Below are positions 55,913-64,000 of a stretch of 64,000 bases of DNA, piece by piece; within the stretch, counting starts at the first letter, position 1, and each line of letters starts with the position of its first letter. Made by a program: the position numbers and the translations under genes. The stretch covers positions 45,035 to 109,034 of the forward strand of contig JAUZTG010000035.1 of the NCBI GenBank assembly GCA_030734395.1. Reading direction: 5' to 3'. The notes under the pieces are model-generated. The model was not told where the DNA came from and did no database searches. It was given only the letters and a program-made list of their open reading frames with translations. The DNA comes from Sarocladium kiliense (lineage: Eukaryota; Ascomycota; Sordariomycetes; Hypocreales; Sarocladiaceae).

Positions 55913-56947
55913 TGGATTGCCAAGCTCTGAGACCGAGATATGACAGGGAGAGAGGCAGATGATGAGGGTCTGATAGGGTTCAGCAAATGGACGTGCAGCA
56001 ATCTGAAAATGTCAGAACCACTGAGAGATCACTTAGTATGGACTGAGGCCAGACAAAGTCATGGGCAATTATGTAATGGGCAGTATACATACCAGACAAT
56101 CGAAACGACAGCGGTCAGCTACCGGTAGGCATACAAGCAGGACACTGCTGAGAAACCCAGGAAACAAGACTGGGCGAGGTTCAAGAATGCCCACCAAGTG
56201 CGTGAAGGCAATTGGGCGAACGTGGTAACCAGAAGTTAGGGAGTTGTGTTGATTCGGCAACGGTGCGGTGATGTGTGAGGTTTGCAATGAAGAGAGCCAA
56301 GGCAGAATGAGAGGGAAACCAAAGGGCGACTCGGCAGTGTGAACAGAAGGAGGAGTTGCTCCCTGGACGAGCGAAGAACATCCGATTTCAAGAGACTTGT
56401 GCTTCCTTCCTGTGGTAGAGGTTTGTGCTACAGGAACTCCCGCTCAGTCGTTTGGGAAGGGCGCTTTCACTTTCTCTTTGAACTCGCGGCCAGAAGGAAG
56501 AGCGACGATGACAATTGCCGAAAGTCGAAGGACGTGTCAGGTCGCTCTGGTAGAGATGCTTTGACGCTTCGAGACGGAGAGCCAGCAACGAATTGCACGA
56601 GTGACACTTCGTAGCCGACGCGAAGAAAAGAGATACCGCCGCTTGCAGATAGAAAGGAAAGTTGACAGGAGCTGCGAGACGCGAGCTGGTCTGAGGCTTT
56701 GTTTCTGGGCCATCGTCGTGTTTTCGCGTCTCAGCAGCTGACTGCCAGCTGTGAACAGGTGATAGCTCAGCACCTGCCAGTGACAGGTGCGGGAAACAGA
56801 GCCCTCCGTCGCCGTAACTCGCTCCTTCGCACCATCGATAACGGCCAGGATGGCATTCGTCATCCATCTGAAAGCCAACGTGGCATGTGTTCCTTGTCGT
56901 CCACGCCTTCAAGCCTTAAAGCCCATGCACACATCCAGACTTTGGCG
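55913..56947. promoter_or_regulatory. Divergent intergenic region
   Basis: About 1.03 kb between two opposite starts (55912 minus and 56948 plus). Frames near 56.4-56.9 kb are arginine- and serine-rich and run into the next gene upstream of its likely ATG; I treat them as leader. Confidence 0.5.
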
Positions 56948-58214
56948 ATGCCGGCACCACTATCTGACAACAAGTCAACCGGCTCAACGACGTCCGTAGC
57001 TACCTCTCGGCCGTATTATGCTGGCAGTGACGGGAACTACGAAAAGGAGAGAAATGTTTACCGCGTCCTGTCTCTCGTATTCGCTGCCAGGGGCCAGACA
57101 AGCTGTCCTCAGCGAGCAAGGGGTTTCCGTAGGACGATCCATGCATTGAAGGATCACATAGACGTAGCAGATCTGCTGAGGCGCTACGGTGAGCCAGAAG
57201 TGTTGAAAGTTGCACAGCGGCTCGCAGCGGATGGGGTGTTCGACAGCAAAGACAGGGCTCGAGACTGGTTTCCCCACACGTTCAGCATACCCAGAACTGA
57301 TGTACCCACGGCGAAACCACTTATGACGATAGAGATGCGAGAGCGGCGCCGCGGTGGTCGACGGAACAGACGCAGAGACAGCCGCAAGATATCTCGTGAT
57401 CCATCTTCATCACAGCTTTCCGAGCCAGGAACAGCTTCGACAGATAGCCCCAGGATCAGCAGTAATGAATCATGTGAGTGATATCCATAGCGCCAAGCAT
57501 ACAAACTGACATATTACAGCTCTCAGTCGAAGCGATCATGGTCTGAACCTGGCTCTCCGAGAGCGGGGGCCAGCAGTGCGTTCTCACGAACCATGCGTAC
57601 CCGATCTCTATCCTATATGTCTACCCTTTGACGCACAGACGAAGGTACTTATGCGTCTGCGATGCCTCCTTCAACTCATGTTCAAAGAATTTGTCAACGA
57701 GAACTCTCTCCTCGCCGATCCTGACACAATTTGGGGAGCTGATGAAGTCGAGGACCTTTACTACTGGTGGCAGGAGCACCAAAAGCAAATGACGAAAAGC
57801 CCAAACGAAGCCGCCGGTGAGAGCCGCACAATCGATCAACTGAGCCTCTCGATTGCGGGGACGCACCTCGCCCTCCTGCACAAGGTGCTCATTCCAGTCC
57901 GAACTCTGAACCAGTTCACGGCAGATGCAGTGATCTTGGCCCGTATGATGGAGGCAGAACTATACGAGAGAAACTTTGAGGAGTTCCGAATCTCAACGGA
58001 ATCCATTATCGACGATCTGGAGGCTCGTCACCAAGGGCTGCATTTGGACTTGCAGCTACGATTATCGACGGTACCGGATGAAGATGAGCGAGTCGTTGAC
58101 GTTGATGGTTATCAGGAGCGACGTCGGCTGATTGAAGACTATAGAAAGCAGACCTATTCTCTGGGCAGGTCCACCGCGGGCGAGGTTGACTTTATGTTGT
58201 CTTTGTGTCATTGA
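56948..58214 (+). CDS. Conserved-looking fungal protein of unknown function
   Basis: Two exons, 56948-57473 and 57520-58214, with a 46-nt intron; 406 residues. The start is the ATG in GGCGATGCC, chosen because the open frame before it looks like leader. The N-terminal half includes YEKERNVYRVLSLVFAARG, a helical block HALKDHIDVADLLRRYGE, EVLKVAQRLAADGVFD, and then a strongly basic run RERRRGGRRNRRRDSRK that could be a nuclear localisation or nucleic-acid-binding patch. The C-terminal half is helical and acidic, with DEVEDLYYWWQEHQKQM, LHKVLIPVRTLNQFTADAVILARMM and a Tyr/Arg-rich end. No family recognised. It shares a promoter region with the 884-residue gene. Confidence 0.7.
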
Positions 58215-59126
58215 TACCGTTCTTGTACAACTTAGCGGCATTATAAGGGCTAAGGTTCTCCCAGATCAGGGTCACCTCATTCAAGGCTGTCGAATGAGAA
58301 CCCCAGGATTTGGAGGGTCACGACCATCAAAACCAACGCGTGGAGCGGTACAGGCTTGTTCTCAGCAAGCAAATGCCTTGCCCGCATGCCTCCGCTCAAG
58401 CGACGTGCTGTCCCTCGCATCGCAAATGGATCGTTTCCCTGATTCAGAATATTCACAACGTCGTTGACCGGAAAGTTCTAGACTTGCGACCTGTGATCTC
58501 CTCAGTTCCTTTAAGATGCCATGCTCGTTCATGCATTTGATCTTTTTCAGTCATGTTTGCACCAAACGTTGGGGCATCAGGTTCAAATACTGAGAACTTA
58601 CCTGTAACGTAGCGAGTACGTATGACATGACCGCTAAAATCGTCATCAACGTTGCTCTCGCCAGGGATGAAGCCTTAATGGGCGTCGAGTTGGACCACTC
58701 TGCCTCAAGCCTGAGGGTTAAGGGTTGCGTGTAGGAGCAGCGGTGGCGTTCAAGCGAGGCGTACGTGAAACAAAGTTTTTCGAGACTGCGGCGGTAGTCT
58801 CATCTAGCAGGGCCATATAGGAACCTTCGAAGGAAGAGAGACAATTAGCTGACGGCTGGAAGTTCTTCAGGGGGACATATGGCGCTCATGAGCTGTCTAG
58901 CTTCCGGCTCGCCCGAGAGTCTATTCATCTACTGAAGCTACTCATTTGCTCGACTTAAGGAGACCTAGATATATATTGGGGGACTGGACCTGCCCATGTT
59001 AGAAACTTTAATCATGATCCCCTACCTTGGTATTGGTTATAGACACGTGAGAGAAACGGACGGGGCTTGACTGCAAGCAAGCGGACAACGCGCAGTAGTC
59101 TTCTGAATATTGATACAACTATAGCA
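58215..59126. other. Convergent 3' region
   Basis: About 910 bases between the 406-residue gene (plus) and the 601-residue gene (minus). Nothing recognised. Confidence 0.5.
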
Positions 59127-61063
59127 TTACCATCCTTGACCTATCAAGCTTTCCTCATCCTGAGTCTGGTCGACCTCTATAGGGATCGGCTCGATTTCCA
59201 GCTCAAAATCGATGTGTTGACCAGCCTTAGCCTGAGACATGATATGCGATATATAGGCGCCGAACCTCTTCTTCATTACTTCGAACTCTCGCTTGTCATC
59301 TTGTGCAGTGAAGACCACATAAGTGTTGCGGAATATATCTCGCGTTAGGTTGAATCGAATGCCTCCGAAACTTTCATGGGGTAGATGTTCTGTTAGCCGC
59401 TTGAGAGTCATGCTTCGGAAGCCTCCTTCTGGTTCCCACGTTTGGTTGAGGTGTGGATCCTCCCGTGATATAATAATGCGGCAGGTGACAGCAAATGTGG
59501 GCTTCTCTTGCGGTATTGGTAGTAGTTCGGGTTGAGAAGTAGAATGAAGGGCGGTCAGAGGGGGATCGGAAGCAACGGTGGTGGAATTAGCAGCTTCCAT
59601 GATTGCCATGGGAGCTTGCGTTTCGGAAGATGTGATGCGTTCCTGAGCCATCGGGGGAGTTGAGTGTATCTCATATACTGGTGTCTGAGAGGGTTGATCC
59701 TCATGAATTCTAGAGTCATAATTCTTAGGCTCGGGACTTCCAACGTCATGACGTTCAGTCTCGTTGTTTCCAGCCTCAAATGTGTCATTCTCAGAGTCTT
59801 GCACCACGGGTGCCGGCTCTGTGCGCATTGGAAGCGTAACCTCATTTTCGAGATTCGCTTCAGTGTCCTGAGGCTTGTTTAGCCGCGCGTCGAGACCCAT
59901 GAGAAGGGCCTTTGGAGCTTTGAGCCTTACGAGTAGCCTTGGAGGCGACGCCCTTGCGTCTTTTGACGGCTCGACCAAAGGGGGGTCAATGTCATCGTTA
60001 TTCTCAGATGACTGAGTCGTCGTAAAAGGTGATGGCGTCTTTGTTGCGAGAGCATAATCATCTGGGGTGGTGTACCGTGGCTGGATAGTCCTTGCTTGCC
60101 TGTGTGGCCTGGAACGTACCCCGACAGTTGACTTGTTTTTCGGGCCTTGAGTATAGCTGGAACGGGTTCGCTTCGGCCCTTGTTGAGCAAGATGACTTGC
60201 AACCGGCCGCTTGAGAGAAAGTACCGGATTTGGATTATTTGGATCATCCTCAGCCTATCCCGGGGGTAATCAGTACATTGTAAAGTTTTCTTGGGGCGCA
60301 GATGAGGAAGCTTCTAACCTGTAAAGGGGGTTTCTCTTGAGTTACATGCCCTGGAAGCAGACTACCTTGCGAACTGCTGCTGATGTCTGTAGATTGAGTG
60401 ATGCTTTTGTGTTGATTCGAAAGCTCGAGATCTGGGTCCATAGGAGGATCATCGGAAACAGACACTGGAATGCCCCTGCCGTTAAACAGAACAGGCTGAT
60501 CAGGACGACTGCGGCTAGGTATAGGGTTTTCCCCATTCGTCGGGTGAGAAAGCTCGCGGCGACTCCCCTGACCGTCGATGATGACGGTCTCCGTGAGGTC
60601 AGAGCTCTTAGATCGTGACTCTTTATACTTCGCGTTGCGGTAATGTGTAAGATTGATACGAAAGAAGAGAAGTCTGACATGCTTCCGAATGCTAAGACAC
60701 TTAGTACCTGGTCTCTCGATTCATTTCATTGAATACTTACAAAGAACGATGCTCGGAATACTGAAGGGAGCTGTTATAATAAGGCAGAACGGGATCACTT
60801 GGCCAGAACATAGGACCTCTGCCGTGTTTCTCGAGGTATGCATTCGTCATCTCATCAAGACCTCGTTGATGCTCGTGTGATTTCCAGTCATGGAAATCCT
60901 GTCCAGAAACCCCTTCAGAGTTCCTGAATGTTCTTCGAAAGCCGCGCACATCTTCGATAAAAACGAAACACTCGCCGCTCGATCGGTTATCCTCTCCATA
61001 AGTGAGTTTGCATCGGAGATCTATGCCGCTGGGGATTTTTGACGCCTGTTTTGGTGACCACAT
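59127..61063 (-). CDS. Orphan 601-residue protein, function unknown
   Basis: Three exons, 60741-61063, 60319-60673 and 59127-60254; introns of 67 and 64 nt, joins in phase. The start is the ATG in ACGATGTGG at 61063. The N-terminal region (about 1-120) is compact, with IDLRCKLTYGEDNRSSGECFVF, DVRGFRRTFRNSEGVSGQDF and FRINLTHYRNAKYKESRSK. The long middle is Ser/Pro/Glu/Thr-rich and disordered, with a basic patch KRPVASHLAQQGPKRTRSS. The C-terminus (about 490-590) again looks folded: FAVTCRIIISREDPHLNQ, LPHESFGGIRFNLTRDIF, NTYVVFTAQDDKREFEVMKKRFG. I do not recognise a family. It lies close to the AT-rich right end, where lineage-specific genes are common. Confidence 0.6.
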
Positions 61064-61549
61064 CGTGAAGACTGATTTTGGGAAGCACCAAGTCAAATGA
61101 TTGAGAGGTGGGACAAGAGTGCAAGAAATTCTAGGCACGTAGGATTTGGGCAAGGCAAACTACCTGTTCGCTGTTGGCTGAGGGAGCTGGGTCCCCCTTT
61201 TGCTTTTTTCTTTTTCTGGTTGCTGTTGCTTGTTGTTGTTGGTTGGACGTGCACAGCGCAATCCAAAACGCGGCACAGCCAAGAGGCGCTCATGATTCTT
61301 TGTGATTGGCTATCGTGCGGTAAACCCTGCCAGGAAAGAAGATCAAAGACCTAGAAAGTAACTCTTCACCGTGAATCCCAGCGCTAGGGGGGAGCTGTGC
61401 AAAAGGCCTGCCTTCCACTCCCTCCTTTTTCCTTCTTGTCTCGAACTTCGGCAGTTGATACTCTTTCTCGCAACGACAAGCAAGAGGTCGACTTATAACG
61501 ATTCATATCACCATCGGAGGCCTCGACCGACAACAATACACTCGCAATC
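61064..61549. promoter_or_regulatory. Divergent region with T-rich tract
   Basis: About 490 bases between the 601-residue gene and the possible small gene at 61550. A T/GTT-rich stretch at about 61,198-61,245 is A/C-rich on the minus strand, upstream of the minus gene. Otherwise nothing. Confidence 0.45.
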
Positions 61550-62051
61550 ATGCCACCCCAGGTACAGAGCAGCACAAATGCGTCCGCGATGGCCACGGAC
61601 AGGGTTACAAGGTCAATGACACGTTCGCAGAGTACGTCAAACTCTTCTGTCTATATCCTAAAAGGGGTTCTCAAGTCGCGAACGTACGGGAGCTGTTGGT
61701 CAACGTTTGCCTCAAGCGAGAAGGGCACATCGTCGAGGACGATCGACTCGTATGCAGTCAACCATGACTTTGACTCAACACGGCGCTAAGAGAGTATGTT
61801 TACACTAATAGAAGACTCTGGCCAAGCAGGACTATATCATGATCTTGACATAGATGTTTGCCGTCAACTTCAAACCCTCGAAGATGTTTCGTTCCTCTAT
61901 GAGACCGGCAAGGGCTGGCGCGTCTGGACCAAGGGCCTCGAGCTCAAGGTCAACAAGGTATGCGATATACTTGGAACGATCCATCTTCATTGTGTATTCA
62001 CCTCTCAAGTAGCAAACTACGGTCGTTACTCCACCGGGATTCGATCGCTGA
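61550..62051 (+). CDS. Possible small hypothetical protein (88 residues)
   Basis: Tentative model of three exons, 61550-61631, 61812-61957 and 62013-62051; introns of 180 and 55 nt, all in phase. The product runs MPPQVQSSTNASAMATDRV, TRSMTRSQ, then DLDIDVCRQLQTLEDVSFLY, ETGKGWRVWTKGLELKVNK, and ends TTVVTPPGFDR. The middle exon reads like genuine protein, and the donor GTATGC after LELKVNK is good, but acceptors are uncertain: another in-phase acceptor lies after 61790, and the first intron is itself open in another frame. No family recognised. It could also be part of a gene I have assembled wrongly. Confidence 0.4.
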
Positions 62052-62500
62052 ACAATGAGCACTCACTGGCTCTCTGCTTGGACAAATATCCACTGTTACG
62101 AATGGCGCATGCCATGGAACGAATGGCACCAAAACGGCTCGAGGGCGGGGCAAGATGCGAGCTTCTGTAACAAAATGGAGCGGCCAGTTGGAACCGGTTG
62201 GTTTTCAAGAAGATACGGTCACACAGCAGATAAACAAAAGGAATGAACGGTACCTCATATTAGCGATGGACGGAACAGGTTGCAAATGGTTCTAGGGCAT
62301 CGATGGAAGACCTCCAACGAAAGCTAGGTTTACACAGAAAATAGAGGGCGTTTCCACGGACTCGTAGAAAAGAACTTGCTGCATGACAGGTGCATGAGTA
62401 GAAACATGATCGCAAAGTCTGGAACATAAGAGCAGTATTTGTAAAGTTCATGCCATGAGTGGCCCGACGCAGACTCAATTTGTGCACCTTGTCGAGCGTG
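62052..62500. other. Transition region before the AT-rich end
   Basis: 3' flank of the possible small gene. Composition still ordinary. No gene recognised. Confidence 0.45.
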
Positions 62501-64000
62501 ACCCAGGTCTAGAGATATGCTGCGATAAGAGATTTCTCATTACTGAAGTCTCGATACACGCGGGGTCTTTAACTTTACCCTACACCGAATGGAAAAGGGA
62601 TTGTAAATATCTTAGGATAAGTTATATAGTCTTCTCTAGTTTTGTTCTTATTTTTATCATATTAACCATAAATATTAATACAATCACGCCTTCCTAATTA
62701 GCATTAACAGGGATAATATTTAGTTTATCTCTATCAACCATTTAGTATGCAACTATATATAATTGTAGTCGTAAATAATAGCTTGTATAAATGTGCTCGA
62801 TGCAAATCATCTAGACAATAAGGTAAATAATAATGAAAAACAAACTAGTATTATCTCACATAAGAGAACAAAGTTGTTATATGATATAGCTAGAGGATTA
62901 AATGCCAGGTTGATGGGTGATGCAGGTTTATGCAAGAGAGTAGAAGGCACTACGAGACAAATTCACTACTAGATAAGGGGTTAACTATATAGATATGTAT
63001 TCTAAAACTTTCTTGTAAATATGTTTTTGTCTCTTTATTTTACTCTTTTCCCTGCGCGCTAGCAACGTGCTAACACATTGCCAGTGAATTGCTCAGACAC
63101 CTTTACTTACAGCCAACGTCCAGGGTAGCTATGGCCGTGGACCTTGATTATATTTACGGTTAAATTTGTAAAAGGCTAAAGATAGCAAGATGTCAGATAA
63201 GGTAGCAGGAGGTGTATTGCAAGACTGATACTTCAGGAGCCTTCCTTGGCACTTTCTCTATAAGCAGATACATGAGAGTACAAGATAGAGGTTTAGGATG
63301 ATCTCTTCCTGTGAGCTGACCCCTACTGTACCCAGACCCGCTCCCGACTCGACAGAGTACCGCTCTACACTCGCGCATGATACTAACAGCGTATGTAGCT
63401 CTTAAACATACGCAAATCATATCATGAAGCCTGAATAAGCTCTCTTAAAGGTACAGCTCATAGCTATACTGTAACAGATTATAATAGTAAAGCAAATCTA
63501 ATATAGCTGAGAGTTGGGAGCGAGTTGCAAAGCAGGTAGGCTTGCCTTACAAAAAAGAACAATCTAGCTGTATCTAATACTTTAATTCCACTTAGGGCGG
63601 AGATATAGAAAAGAATAACTTTTGAAGTAAATACTTTAAGTATAAACCTCCCCGTAGCTTGCTTGATTTCTTAATATCTCTAGCTTCTTATATAGGCTAC
63701 TATTCCTGATACATATCACGTGTATAAGTTATAGATATAAGGAAACATGTCTAAACTATCTTACTCTTGTTAAATGAAGGCATCTTATTCTAGACATGTA
63801 ATAATTTACGAAGAAAATACTTTAATCAATAAAGTATAATGTACTTTATCACTAAGTGAGCTATGATATTAAGTAAGTCATCCTATTGCGATAATCTATT
63901 AATTTAAATACATAACTTAATAATTATATAAAAAAATTATAATTTAGTTATTAATATTCTTATTAAGTAATAAAATAATTATTTAATGAGTTTGTATATT
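62501..64000. other. AT-rich, gene-free right end (AT isochore)
   Basis: From about 62,560 the sequence turns steadily richer in A and T, with many TA steps and tracts such as TATATA. The last 100 bases are almost free of G and C. A GC-richer island lies at about 63,040-63,370. No coding frame of note and no telomere repeat (TTAGGG) seen. This look is typical of AT isochores in ascomycetes, often old repeats mutated by repeat-induced point mutation, near subtelomeres or centromeres. Repeats too decayed to name are likely. Confidence 0.75.

Noticed and set aside
60342..60680. 112-codon minus frame with a membrane-like stretch (LYLAAVVLISLFCLTAGAF)
   Set aside because: It overlaps exon 2 of the 601-residue gene in another frame. 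The in-phase splicing of the latter explains the region better.
63193..63420. 75-codon minus frame inside the AT-rich end
   Set aside because: Short, no motif, and placed in the GC-richer island of a decayed region.
1..64000. CRISPR arrays, tRNA, rRNA, intact transposons, telomere repeats
   Set aside because: I looked for evenly spaced repeats, tRNA B-box sequences (GGTTCGAATCC-like), transposase or reverse-transcriptase motifs and TTAGGG arrays and saw none. A tRNAscan-SE and RepeatMasker run would be decisive.

Overview
This window is nuclear DNA of a filamentous ascomycete (Pezizomycotina). The evidence is the gene structure (many 50-110 nt GT-AG introns), fungus-specific families (Zn2Cys6 activator, 2EXR protein, PDR-type ABC transporter, OCH1-like mannosyltransferases), and the spacing. 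I could not place genus or species. I rebuilt 20 protein-coding genes with reasonable support, one small weakly supported gene, and one methyltransferase relic. Exon joins were checked for GT/AG sites, reading-frame phase and family motifs. Several long open frames begin at TTG or GTG in frame; I took the first sensible ATG instead.

0-16 kb: a sterol-glucosyltransferase-like gene (minus) lies head to head with a five-exon PDR/ABCG drug-efflux pump (plus). A frameshifted LaeA-like methyltransferase relic follows, then gene-poor, pyrimidine-rich DNA leading to a membrane RING-H2 ubiquitin ligase. 16-30 kb: all minus strand, with a 2EXR protein, an SCPx-type thiolase, a cAMP-receptor-like GPCR, a secreted RidA-family protein and a Zn2Cys6 factor. 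These are separated by long gene-free stretches. 30-34 kb is a 4.3 kb gene-free region.

34-41 kb is a housekeeping block on the minus strand: TCF25/Rqc1 (ribosome quality control), Scd6/LSM14 (mRNA repression, P-bodies) and the v-SNARE Vti1. 41-47 kb is a glycosylation neighbourhood: a PIG-L GlcNAc-PI de-N-acetylase (minus) head to head with a GT32 MIPC-synthase-like gene, then a second, OCH1-like GT32 gene. 47-52 kb holds an FAD amine-oxidase-like protein, COX11 and ribosomal protein L26 (uL24), all plus strand.

53-62 kb has less familiar genes. An 884-residue low-complexity protein opens with an eIF4E-binding-type motif and is divergent from a 406-residue orphan. A 601-residue orphan and a possible 88-residue gene follow. 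From about 62.5 kb the sequence becomes very AT-rich and gene-free, as expected of an AT isochore (RIP-degraded repeats, subtelomere or centromere flank).

The most interesting leads are the eIF4E-binding motif protein, the VPS13/ATG2-like tail on the glucosyltransferase, the GPI/GT32 neighbourhood, the secreted RidA, the tandem splice acceptors in COX11, and a recurring TACTCCGTA motif in intergenic DNA. I did not find a clearly new multi-gene system.
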